The notes under the pieces were generated by a model. It was not told the origin of the DNA. It saw nothing but the letters and a program-made list of their open reading frames with translations, and did no database searches. Shown here in pieces: positions 25,401 through 26,961 of a DNA stretch of 64,000 nt. Numbering within the stretch: the first letter of the stretch is position 1; every line of letters begins with the position of its first letter. Source of the stretch: Kutzneria buriramensis (lineage in GTDB: Bacteria; Actinomycetota; Actinomycetes; Mycobacteriales; Pseudonocardiaceae); NCBI RefSeq assembly GCF_043575855.1, contig NZ_CP144375.1:9238001-9302000 (forward strand), written 5' to 3'. The position numbers were made by a program, and so were the translations under genes.

Positions 25401-26400
25401 CGAGTTGCGCCGGCTGGCCGAGGGCAACCCGCAGGCGCTGGGCTTCCTGGAACGGGAACAGAACCTGAACCACAGCGTCGGGCTGCTGCTGGCCCTGCCG
25501 GACCGGCTGGGCGAGCTGAACGGCATCTTCCCGGCGCTGTTCGACCCGGCCCTGCTGCACGGCGGCGACGACTGGCTGGCCGACCTGCTCGGCCCGACGC
25601 CGGCGGAGGCCGTGCTGCCGCACGCCGCCCCGGTCCAGCCGCACGCCCCGGCCGACTTCGACCTCTCACAGTGGCTGTCCGAGCAGGTCCTCGCCCCACC
25701 GGCACACGACGACTTCGACTACCAGGGCTGGGCGCAGCACTTCGCCGCCACCGAGCCGCCCGCCGGCTCGGCCGGCGCCGGCTCGTCGCACCACGTGGAC
25801 GCGCTCGACCCGGCCGACCACACCGGCCCGGCGCTGGCCGACGACTTCGACTTCGACGCCTTCCTCCGCGGCCAGATCAACCTCGACGGCACCCCGGCCG
25901 ACCACCGGCCGGCGCCACCCGAGCACCACGAGGACGTCGAGACCCGGCCGGCGCCGCCGGAACTCAGCCCGCATCTGCTGGAACCGATCCCCGACCTCGC
26001 GACGTCTCATGCGACGGTGGACGCCGACGGGCTGGCGGCCACGCTCGCCGACCACGGTGCGCACGAGGAGACGAGCCGGCTGGTCGTGGACGCGGCCAAG
26101 GACGCCGTCGACGCGACCCGGTCCCTGGAGGGCGAGGAGGCGGCCGGCAGGTTCGCGGCCGCGATGCCGCACGCCATGCGGCTGCTGGAGAAGGCCGGGG
26201 CGGTGACCAAGCTCCTGCGCCAGGCGGGTGACGCGGTGACGGCCGGGCTCACGCTCTCGCACGTGATGGAGGGTGTGGCAAGAGCCTGGGCGCAGGGCGG
26301 CAATGCGGCGGCTGCCGCCGCGGTCGCCCAGGACATGAAGCGCCTCGGGCTAGGCTTCGCCGAGGTGAATACCGAGGGGATTGAGGCCGATGCCCAGTGA
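811..26400 (+). CDS. Giant (8,529 aa) CpnT/WXG100-like multidomain effector-type protein
   Basis: The start is ATG 811, preceded by AAGGA at about 7 nt; the frame upstream is not protein-like. Order of domains (residues): 1-200 CpnT/WXG100-like helical domain with a hydrophobic stretch at about 107-177; about 300-1007 Pro/Gln/Thr-rich linker; 1014-1340 metzincin-like module 1; 1365-1750 solenoid repeats; 1800-2010 and 3046-3256 OTU-like domains with Gly for Cys; 2425-4460 six coiled-coil F(E/K)ASL modules; 4594-4865 TcdA/B-like glycosyltransferase; 5011-5250 metzincin-like module 2; 5304-5610 HELSH domain; 5751-7231 beta-rich repeats; 7478-7714 metzincin-like module 3; 7964-8100 protein glutaminase (C7996, H8049, D8069). 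I found no other cysteine. It is probably exported by T7SS as a polymorphic toxin or surface giant; that role is inferred from the N-terminus and neighbours. Confidence 0.9.
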   Translation: MSLEMPSELDWLFKLLAGQEWPKGDEDKLRELGRAWTEFSTSVQEISGDFEPMFNLVTSNLSGRPAESFQQFVTQMHKQLPAMVDAGKQVAKLSSQTAQQVEYSKYMIIGQLVLLAAELAWAAANAFWTFGASEAMTPAFIAATRLTVSMILRRLAMAILTGVVSQVALDVAIQTIQAIKAKLNGDDFTWNWSNTASAAEMGAIGGALGGGIGMGLNKFKTTGFGDTFGGQLFTGGATGLGMTEISNLMNHDDANLGFGLTSGLAGALGGGGRRGHGGGEPHMGDIHVDDVNTPKFDTGDFNKPNLSSDFTPPPETGGGGKFDTGGGNNLNTGNGNGFTGGHNDFTTGNGNGNGNHSGLEGLEGPPPNVRSETPPPSGSQDHNSGSQNNVPPPPSENTGSQGAPPPVQQHEEAAPPPPVQQTQDSTPPPQAPPRGSQGNTSATPPPSRTNTPPAQQAPPRGEGSQTPPPQTQETPPQSHEQPPVQQSTETSAPPPAQHVQTPPAEHQAPPAEQHQAPPVQQAPPTQHQVAPPVSHQSAPPVSHEAPPVSQHQNTPPPVEQHQSSPPPAEQHQAPPVQQHQNDSSTQQHNTGTDTAAHNLGGGPRTTSTTSTDTGGPARGPQEQPHTQQQSTPPPMMGGQQHDAPATDNRGNNTSNTGGDRGVSNTPPPSRGTTTTNTPTQSSPTPAPRGTDRPVTVDNTPKVDAPKINTESGLPRDNTPSTTHENTTTTTTHEPATQQAPPVQHTPPAESTPPAQHTPPAEHMPVTDNTPVTQHTPSAEHTPAAPTAPHETAVPHDNTTTNQPAPHDSTQNPPRQVSNQQPIPHDEPVTAKDNTPAPHQNEAVPPPMMGGGQPHEAPAGNSRGGGNNERGATVDSGPKPRVGDRTDTGPQTRTEDPTRKPPSERGAGRSNDPMPRPKTEHDGGVTPKPKSPTTTGGVKSHESTAAPVAEKGPATKGPDTKAPETKTPETKAPETKAPETKAPEAKDPENKGPENNTPKDDDTAPIKQPIKRVSDDESWRHSEAQTADWMVPKNPLHNDQWSHLRGTPAYENAKATVKVERPAFLTNSKVEITDVNRRKYDDPPAAKDDTTTGGDKTPQPKDAGTSTPKDAKDAKDAANTKTPPKDDEGPKATIVQEKGPKITLNAELAPTTYDVRRLEIEPGKWVKEFTVKVHLDVPPGTPPHLVDNIQKGMQRGVDRFYNQGNRLPSGDQLHVRAEFVPKGGGEHVTVQGLPDGARAHQLGWTSQDTDHTLAHELGHTLGFYDHYKNDMVVFQDKAHGSQHQGFDPKTKTKHDVAPVQNRVVSDTDKGMMTNGLYRADAAINPRELWLLERHLDHSGAIVRDTHWQDLHGGKQPNLGPSVYDRAANGDGHALTQLADEGNREAMTTLTNLARNGDPGAHQALVDLADKGHVHALDGLVRAGDNNQYGSMANRRPIDVLDELAHRSPGPHEVAQSLLKQLGHDNNVPALEAFAKRGDNSAHDTLVQLGGHGNNDAVRGFVDRGDVSALDKIHGLGNQAGYDGIKHLAGQGNVPAVDHLGNHGDVKSLVDASKNNSLPAYDKVKQFADQGNHEAINHVAEKHDVPKLVDLAANHKHQQAYDNLRQLAVDKHQPAVDALVHGNDVSGLRHVAEQGNMSGYDGIKHLAGQGNQDALNLVRDAGDVNTLNDLANKGVANSGSALRQLAANGNHDAVNSLANLKDHDGLSDLARNGNNQAGQHLLQMANGGDHKAIQALANAGHQDAINYLNQQSGANQGGGHHASGAPSTNFHVPGAFDPQPAVGHHGDAPENRPMQPHQPNMDGIGLVESVLRSSAFQHAPVEHASPFVGRGDVKSATDTVLNKIQQDPNRFTFPGLDSRGISNWASQHVDQRSLEKLAPDLEPHQPGLSNEAKVQQWRSALANDLAAPSAKRWQVVRAAADGPNMSKGDHEVLDHVTKSVTDHGALPSSADLVTKGLQTPSWHDSHVGQHLPDAVAHGLDVHLVVDKNGEQTHHGPDGAPQVDIRSHDNQYSALGEPNRQELLNGMKAWLGGKSTEQVGHDVADLVHGRQDEGLYNLTQRMQKLKIAANHPGGPQEYMHDLMDRSADLQNRIHQERSATTWKPDLLQTPQERAETAQHKANIDQLDALLKDNDKQIADLKAAGPELGMMHVVDKYVAGEQADGLAHLTPNALNQIGDHLNRQIADAQRAGFDTSQLQKLQDRVQNEPAVRRVLAQASLRGLDGLKSSYDDAREALDNYREGKSANTGINGFLNRLFGATPDHTDFDAKIREAQDLVDQHGRDLELANHPDYRNRFDRAADLHQKMQNIQRIQENVQASTDRRHAIEAQLREAQQRRYAAEQTVRDAQAEQEFGQHSSHDNNSDLYAPHDDAGSDLHGPRDSDSGLYAPHEEFQPHQEFQPHDDASSVHSHDADPHAPQITPRQAHSAFKASLFGKSGDELRNLADEHQHDPDRLHEIREMQRYQEIANKDGGIEQHVRDLHKEIDETHRQVNDLKRVTDALPDAWKSDLTRRNQEERQAEQQRLTRHEQNLTQELRRLEHDQTEALTAYAMHLPDDPRAPGWERLSPNDIARIEDHVESLIHDARLGGYEPEHLDRLYGTVRDIRIGDEGGAHIPADEVHTPSEHEPTPSEHEPEPTPSEHGQEQAPHEPAPQPRPEPRQPFMRQEPPTRSAAPDLDMVVPGGFGPVHEGTPLRSFEASLYGLDRNSLHDMQQTYSRDPERSAAVQRMLDLDRDAGRPDVYDRRLQTAERGLADAQARRDRWSASDLVPNAVKTQRMIDEHAARQAQNDRRVQYYEDRIAQLRNDRDAALTVHALRLPDDPTAHGWRSFSDSDLDAVRSHVEQQIEHAQQGGHPTEHLQNFLDFTQQLQHGGDHVPAPTGYEGVKHLAGQGDQNALHQVRDAGDVNTLRDLADRGVDGANTALRDLAGNGNRDAIRSLSDLNDLDGLSHLAHNGNALATEHLVQKVEGGDRNALHALADAGHQQAIDEVHRQAGIEDPAAGHHSTSAPMTQHGNEFRMPGAFDPEPSGNHHEEAPPAPPKQAHQQSLEGNGLVESILRSSAMQHVETEHSSPLGSREALDAATNSVLDKVNQNPHQFEYEGLSAQGLSRWAADHVGEGTLEKFAPDLEPRQQGLSHDAKMQQWRSALADDLAGGSQRRWPIVRSALHNEPLRPGDHELVDHIANSVKEHGALPTSADLVSKGLQTPSWHDSHVGEHLPSTVADALGLHVVVDHNGELTHHGPETAPPVEIQSHDGHYSALGEQTRQEMLDGMEAWLSGKSVDEVAHTFDDVLEGNDRAVSDVAQQTHLLKKAAAHPDGPQGYRKVLQDRAANLESRLKDAQSKATWKPKALRSAAEEAAETKRRTEVQLLEHRLNTARQQIAHLDANHNKARVTHLVDRYVAGPNADGLKKFKHPALGQLEEHLAKQISDAERAGFDPSDLRKLHERVQNEPAVRRAWVQVAREGVDALRSALDEAKQTVERYELGFAQRESLGYRARNLFGPTEDLAPHRAAMGEAKDLVNKLEHTLSLTEHDDYRDRFAGASKLNDGIQKFDRFTDGLAERQQRRDAQFQQQISHSSLTDGQAHRPGDLPHLTAEENHAAFKASLHGMSADQLREQAESWRGNQERTDEIERMSRYQDGGLEHHLGDLTRELDEKRKQLDDLYQAQDVRPDESQTEREQAQHREDQERLAQHQRELADEVRRLESQRADALTAYALQQPDDPKAPGWRKLSNDDLVAVEDHVNDLMHDARLGGHPTDRLYGVYNQVRDLQLEGSAPAHSMFDSPAHEPTPPPGPFMRQDPSPHNGTPGVDHLMPGSIGAVHEERSLRSFESSLYGLDHNALSDLRQAYAGDPERSTAVQRMIDLNRQSGRPEVFDNQVRAVERGLADAQARRDGQANPGPTANRWVQQHEERLAEVNHDRATALTIQAMRHPEDPTAPAWRDMSDADLQTVHDHARQQIEPARQGGHPTDHLQKFTDFTGDLLKDRGYEDLHPNHGPESTPAPEPKPQPFMRPGPSTRSEGQDMDMVVPGGFAPVHEGTPLRSFESSLYGLDHNALTEMQQMHAHDPERSAAIQKMIDLDRIAGRPDLFDRRVRAAEEGLADAKARRDERSAPGRFGDAFTSKAAREEREARREADDRQVQFLENRLAQLRGDRDAAITLHALREEDDPASYGWRGYDETDLKTVHDHVQQQIEHAREGGHPTEHLQKFVDFTEQVGRDRGYEDLNTPRNGADHHEAGHEPAPVRRVEPRPQPFMRQEPPTRSTAPDLDMVVPGGFGPVHHGTPLRSFEASLYGLDSRTLHDMHQTHARDPERSAAIQKMIDASQHAARPDIVDQRVRMVEDRLADVRAQRDQRSVSDLFRPDEQANRRQAADREVQRLEDRLTQLRNERDTAITVHALRQENDLTARSWQGYGDADLRTVHDHVQQQIEHAREGGHSTEHLQKFVDFTQQLIDHRAGHDTAQEHVPAEHRPAPAPALAPHEPYNSPDELLADLHADSVGHGPASAHAPLLGPDLFGLHQAQEPPSFMAGHDHRNLTAGQSMQFVEMLDMTKGYQLEHEHMDPNGEHLWDNSDWTIPHERGDDQLHSWAPAEHLPPLDKHTTTPLLTHSIWLGGPLRDAGTQASFRKNFGEFGDNWHESSVPVLWTDVPREQFNEALTTHAPTDGSPDPLRDVRDMADWAKQHNIRVVNVHEVFNSEHPMQLQEFYNSEANKGVGPGYAAASDILRMEIMHRFGGMYSDGDNVIHNVNDLILTAQSDKGFAVHKTSYGTGNSAFVMSKGHPFAQAYLDQLRENYGKNQQEMMPRGINSFGQQFFDSPMGKVHRNSVMVRTGPEALNQVAKRIGYKGHTELPGIGNIRMNSDGSWLKPPPEGASAPRPYDRASTLDLTKNVVQSLVRGMHNRDGDLHLTAVEPAVRKHPNPDLVWHAAISYLTSHPDLSHQISTITDRRTINGEHHDVQLPESVRSMLNISPDGERLNLGETTRPATVNESAEHLAAAAPHGDGPIEHPPAVKDPSLASPKDWEHLRGHAPVGQANSERFDPGAKQHFQPGKPGSSSNHLLDGWMTRIGYESRRMEVSPGKWVREFTVRLDTKGEGVGPHDVQAVQDRVTKTINDHINGRYKLPNGDQLHIRPDFGAKDPVTGKTVHDGPVHGNVTVHNGDQTNQARWSTKASGSVLTHEVLHNLGLKDEYKDTGAIFRKNVDDAAVRGPMGRDVLTKAPELTPQHLKTIEDVAQSSVVQHDLPLGSHGLPESAHTGNHRDVADPWTTTSHGTPGHDDTSDHSGSGHHPAPMHEPGDDLAVIKSDVAGEHGVHISDDGQHGVNAIRESNPNAPATELAKVKQRAFTADEVHGIQNALKHYAPITGDRRATSSRAHVEQEVQHFGAANFGLENNKVSPGMGGEYIASHKTVNLYALGVLNKEFGSGPRNFEGTATHELSHGLLKYALEDYGKHIGSWGEDGRTPNRAPDAEPPSAANIKSHDADFEAAIKSHLLGKDAFAERAPKRSAFIDQLEHDHPDVFAKQGSELSGQRAKRIFKALGKDNQREFNERSGYWDHDGFPKFQGERPITKYGATNLNEDMAEAAKYYFLDPDKLRAEAPNRAAFFDKLVSEWTPHEQEHEGEGTHAPSNAPSEHRPAPAPMDVHEENQRRAMELHDRLEREHQAEQQQRQAEEQRRQQELADQQRRAREEAEQRRQQRVAEREQRQSEREPHPLRTTRFRPQLQATPEDHPLEVQEHRQDPEPDPDAPRPVDPAQLPSYVRDSRSLGLGRAVDAEHLADDVVTSVHDQLPMTAAERRGLTGTDTIHHAITENLGSFLGDGRKFEVKVNGKTYEATVRARLDFTDAQRTTVPKQTLDLAGSTARTAAASTTKTRTHDLSGSVTVSSVVGPGGTVSGKVVSARPTISLDSSAGVTQSHSLSHEGADLMHAKVDFHVSLTDAKGAPTHPAGHVEFRRDVTLALPTDAVGTPPAHAHVTDVRPDHLNVFGAEAVSGVGGAFEHLAGDLHGKITAIGSPGRQELLNFLSADNIRSNLPSMAKDWIYSPDLVSADGTRIGAVRMRIEPVGARLEGSVGGYKVNANTEGSATAGRGATTKSGFDISGTFGGAAAPHPVSKVSAGGGLTVGYTQRDSLASSLGDAAKWKSSLRTEGTTGLYNMGFRLHVQAIGHDVHTVGGASAHIRMSDIEAGHAGLQVPEGGHSDFEATPQRHYAPEYLESGKSIGLGSVFHLSGTDGVRDHVENALRGNETLRDLAPEFGSDRLAGRSRSDIAEAMNNRRLLDTHLSHENLSSNLNSMLAGGMKLRLKQPGLGRNHYVTVTVKATMGPLDHLGKAADHQVRGSGSSKAKLSVSDTAQKGGSVALEGRVNTPVTDSRAVTTPTTSAGGRYGYTRTWKTDTGPEIGDKLGTSGEKTAHAFHSNLRYEVTIEEHSRNRSWVRRITPGLPGNHVPEVHRGAAHHIDGQVTVLVPESLTSHTQPTAHVDRHVTTPEPAPRSITQLRQDAGLRRPPEFQRVEAVIGAEHIHAAAVDALREAGGGDTALSLSGRVSADELHHAFSPEVLEGDPQVMRRGLQVDGLQYNRRIADRVGAVGMTMELGNPRIVAVSDDISLTHTQTGGYTVTGSKQTDHSLDLTVGEAVAARPNVTPAHGSATFSASSTLRGWKWSAKTSHSLGGSVEHGVTSGNGRTVLVKMDAIAHVVAESRQNNVLHNTEVRTAGRTVNLPDSVFVRVTEQQARTMGLLPEHGLDAQQPAAAPRPVLPAPTTLGGPHASVGFGHVEPTGDLTALVPSLRRNLGDLGGKLLPESVLDDSMGNLRRIGTQSSQEGVRSLVDSALNGGVSLLAPKANTFSHDTYEVVLHATPTGAPTYLGVTHDGTTLSHESTSTTNDAAMTGKEANSGLTGKFTGTGMPKTQDKAVSAALPNSVGASITRTTGSKITHTDTVSATQTSSSSGPQARYRLPVDFHLEIRRNGVEIGRSAVDPHELVVRKLADDVSTAGDHATGGPRVLRPLGADDVRPEQVRQWQRDGEQLPAQVHVDDFTGDIRELRTQAHALTGDLRPARSHALDTSLTPEVIKANLPAMLKGPVELPGLKDTGLTAYAKLTNPRLVAVSDSVDVGGATSHSSKIDTEVSTSVTGSVNATVAGGGGGVRDTPATPEHHRDVNANFGGADVKRSGLDSTRTFPSTGDTHPATPATTTTSDRRSKVLVYDTEIRFQKDGRGASLVFKDGARIRMADDGALPDTVKQAQDRVKTTEEAWKDAEKELLTARHKIDDAYLAARQEIADRQTELAQVRQNEAVHLNNTTALRNDMWDASVRGDQAGMSRLQTGLDQAHQRGAELTRERQEIERRIDELQQPQRDAQQQAQQAHQAARTAEDAWWDARRARDNAIADVNRPPAEDDPNRPAPAHDNDNDPNRPAPAHDNDPNRPAPAHDNDNDPNRPAPAHDNDNDPNRPAPAHDNGTQPNRGQDYNPEAHNQNKPVIDDESWRHSQERTAPWFAPERPLHPTQWENLRRDDMARTVHTEIADVKTSSTIGANGRPQFQRYTGLVRYDLRRIEVEPGRFVQEHTVKLHLDGDPAQVAKAKADARRAVDEMLNKGYRLPSGDQFHLRLEFPDNAKDAHSTVHVGDRATDQTHWKAGENPNVLAHEVLHYLGPGDEYRDPSRVFLDDGRKSAVHNDNGLLGGQVRGGDVELKPRNLWHVERVSHDQVAVPDTRLGHDYDGLNLGRENPRVERLADEPTRPHDSDDDMSVDGSDDTQHGEEHDWGLGEQRRDEEPSEQEVAARGDMARTIGAALGPDHHNVPELFNQLHRNGRDDRSVRALDQAFHAAHNTSLAEALTGAHEHGRLSDDEYQQALHLLGHGNTMFADPAHDVRVTSTAGARPSANPSVVGVATAMRGHLENGRHEEALALLGGVNRDPRATWAVHDAYRDMYHSDLDADLHHQMPAAHQAFLDHLLGGVSNRAVPRRVADQWFGELERATFQHEFLGDLPIPTGHPEDGCYLRAHLWALRLKQLGAPVQKIFVARTGPLLSIRSATAAGATREHPVEVNWGYHVAPVVRVHDEAGNESWAVFDPAMREGVMSAQDWLERTGVTGISEPLHAPLPQISALLHQNSVDHPEWWTPEGTQRLPLGAVSVITDMHAYGFPHPGNGFPDGIRTTDNAVRQNEHLMVDHTFADMERQLQRGVLDVLGRGLTQDETLAELRRLAEGNPQALGFLEREQNLNHSVGLLLALPDRLGELNGIFPALFDPALLHGGDDWLADLLGPTPAEAVLPHAAPVQPHAPADFDLSQWLSEQVLAPPAHDDFDYQGWAQHFAATEPPAGSAGAGSSHHVDALDPADHTGPALADDFDFDAFLRGQINLDGTPADHRPAPPEHHEDVETRPAPPELSPHLLEPIPDLATSHATVDADGLAATLADHGAHEETSRLVVDAAKDAVDATRSLEGEEAAGRFAAAMPHAMRLLEKAGAVTKLLRQAGDAVTAGLTLSHVMEGVARAWAQGGNAAAAAAVAQDMKRLGLGFAEVNTEGIEADAQ
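3850..4835 (+). other. Metzincin-like metalloprotease module 1 in the giant protein
   Basis: The module opens with DDESWRHS, has RLPSGDQLHVR, and then HELGHTLGFYDHY at residues 1254-1266. H1254, H1258 and D1264 are placed as zinc ligands in the HExxHxxGxxD metzincin pattern, with E1255 as catalytic base. Modules 2 and 3 of the same protein share the RLPSGDQ-type strand and the zinc motif. Confidence 0.7.
4903..6060 (+). repeat. Alpha-solenoid repeats in the giant protein
   Basis: Residues about 1365-1750 consist of roughly 30-residue degenerate units built on LAxxGNxxALxxLxxxGD, with the phrase GYDGIKHLAGQGN twice. The periodic Leu/Ala pattern suggests a helical-repeat (HEAT/SLR-like) scaffold for protein binding. 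A shorter version recurs at 9442-9790. Confidence 0.65.
5719..8640 (+). repeat. Internal duplication, copy 1 (residues about 1637-2610)
   Basis: From GYDGIKHLAGQGNQDAL onward this block matches 9442-12130 in order: solenoid units, OTU-like domain, coiled-coil region ending with QNEPAVRR, then an FKASL module and the (L/Q)PDDP(R/K)APGW signature. The two copies have diverged clearly at the DNA level, so the duplication is old. Confidence 0.8.
6205..6840 (+). other. OTU-like domain with Gly at the Cys position, copy 1
   Basis: Residues 1800-2010. DGIGLVESVL aligns with the DGNCLxxSL signature of OTU cysteine peptidases, giving G1803 where the nucleophile should be; the C-terminal HDNQYSALG resembles the catalytic-His strand but has Gln for His. 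The OTU assignment is by eye and moderate; the lack of a nucleophile is clear. Confidence 0.5.
8083..14190 (+). repeat. Six coiled-coil F(E/K)ASL modules in the giant protein
   Basis: The core F(E/K)(A/S)SL(Y/H/F)G occurs at about 8.08, 8.89, 11.61, 12.29, 12.94 and 13.66 kb. Most units begin QPFMRQEPPTRS...DMVVPGGF and continue through charged heptad-like helices to HVQQQIEHAREGGHPTEHLQ. Units are about 210 residues and look like a rod or oligomerisation region. Confidence 0.8.
9442..12130 (+). repeat. Internal duplication, copy 2 (residues about 2878-3774)
   Basis: Second copy of the 5719-8640 block, starting GYEGVKHLAGQGDQNAL. It contains its own OTU-like domain (EGNGLVESIL, G3049 at the Cys position; HDGHYSALG keeps the His-Tyr pair at 3254-3255) and its own FKASLHG module. 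Confidence 0.8.
14590..15405 (+). other. TcdA/TcdB-type glycosyltransferase domain of the giant protein
   Basis: Residues 4594-4865 contain HSIWLGGPL, then SDILRMEIMHRFGGMYSDGD with the DxD metal/nucleotide-sugar motif at D4739 and D4741. The SDxLRxxxLxxxGGxYxDxD arrangement is the hallmark of clostridial large-toxin (GT44) and related DXD-type glycosyltransferases. A UDP-sugar-dependent transferase acting on a host or competitor protein is the family expectation; the target is unknown. Confidence 0.75.
15840..16560 (+). other. Metzincin-like metalloprotease module 2 in the giant protein
   Basis: Residues 5011-5250: KDWEHLRG, KWVREFTVRLD, KLPNGDQLHIR and HEVLHNLGLKDEY with zinc ligands H5178, H5182, D5188 and base E5179. 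It is organised like modules 1 and 3. Confidence 0.65.
16720..17640 (+). other. HExxH domain distinct from the triplicated modules
   Basis: Residues about 5304-5610 include FEGTATHELSHGLLKYALED with H5434-E5435-x-x-H5438. The context differs from the metzincin-like modules (no GxxD after the second His; an acidic helix follows instead), suggesting a gluzincin-like arrangement. It is followed by a long Arg/Gln/Glu coiled coil at about 5644-5710. Confidence 0.5.
18060..22500 (+). repeat. Beta-rich repeat region of the giant protein
   Basis: Residues 5751-7231 contain at least four related modules of about 350 residues. Each has an opener such as SLGLGRAVDAEHL or SIGLGSVFHLSGTD, a helix LxxNLxxMLxGG, then alternating hydrophobic/Thr-Ser strands (for example TVSGKVVSARPTISLDSSAG). 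This is most like an extended beta scaffold or translocation region. I do not recognise a named family. Confidence 0.55.
22993..23175 (+). repeat. DPNRPAPAHDN(DN) tandem repeat, 33/39-bp units
   Basis: Five near-identical units (22993-23031, 23032-23064, 23065-23103, 23104-23142, 23143-23175) encode DPNRPAPAHDN with or without an extra DN. They form a hydrophilic linker between a coiled coil and metzincin-like module 3. Identity at DNA level suggests recent expansion. Confidence 0.9.
23242..23950 (+). other. Metzincin-like metalloprotease module 3 in the giant protein
   Basis: Residues 7478-7714 start DDESWRHSQ, matching module 1, and contain RLPSGDQFHLR and HEVLHYLGPGDEY with H7642, E7643, H7646 and D7652. 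Confidence 0.65.
24700..25110 (+). other. C-terminal protein-glutaminase (deamidase) domain
   Basis: Residues 7964-8100: DGCYLRAHLWA with C7996, WGYHVAPVV with H8049 and AVFDPAM with D8069. This is the Cys-His-Asp triad in the spacing and context of bacterial protein-glutamine glutaminases, which convert protein Gln side chains to Glu. C7996 is the only Cys I could find in the whole protein. Confidence 0.75.
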
Positions 26401-26890
26401 CCAGTGGGTGTTCCTGGTCGACCCGGCGTGGGAGCCGGCGGCGGACGGGCAGAACCCGCCGGCCGAGGCGGTGGTCGGCGGCTGGCTGCTGGTCGACGGC
26501 GCCGTCTGCCGGTTCGAGCCCAACCCCGACTACGAGCCCCCGACACCGGAGTCGGCCACCGACGCGGTCGACGCCGCGCTGCGCACCGAGGCGGATCCGG
26601 ACGCCCTGTTCGCGGTGATCCGCGAGTCGGAGTTCGGGGTGGCGCTGGACGAGCACCAGCGGCCGCTGATCGCCCCCGGCCCGGACGACGCGCCGTCCCT
26701 GCTGGTAACGACCGCGCCCGGGCATCGCGCCCGGGTGCGGGCGGAGGCGTGGCGGGTGGTGAACGCCGAGGAACTGGCCGGCCTGCTCGCCAAGCACGAG
26801 GTGGACGCCCTGGTCAACCCCGGCGCGAGCACGTCGACGCGACTGCCGGCGGCGATGGTTGCCGACGCGGCAATTCATCCTGCCGGGTGA
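26390..26890 (+). CDS. Type VII secretion system-associated protein
   Basis: 166 aa starting MPSDQWVFLVDPAWEPA. The ATG overlaps the stop region of the giant gene (stop 26398-26400), so the two are translationally coupled; GAGGGG lies just upstream. The conserved N-terminal pattern WVFLVDPxWxP...PPxxAVVGGW...G..RFxPNPxYxP is what I recognise from small proteins encoded beside actinobacterial ESX/T7SS substrates. No signal peptide, membrane segment or catalytic motif is visible; the C-terminal half (KHEVDALVNPG) resembles SseB-like folds. The likely role is chaperone or secretion partner of the giant protein, inferred from context. Confidence 0.75.
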   Translation: MPSDQWVFLVDPAWEPAADGQNPPAEAVVGGWLLVDGAVCRFEPNPDYEPPTPESATDAVDAALRTEADPDALFAVIRESEFGVALDEHQRPLIAPGPDDAPSLLVTTAPGHRARVRAEAWRVVNAEELAGLLAKHEVDALVNPGASTSTRLPAAMVADAAIHPAG

Positions 26891-26961
26891 GTCGTGCGGT
26901 GTGGACCTGGCAGTATCGGGGGCGTGCGCCTGTCCTCCGACCCCGGTGAGCTGCCGACCTC

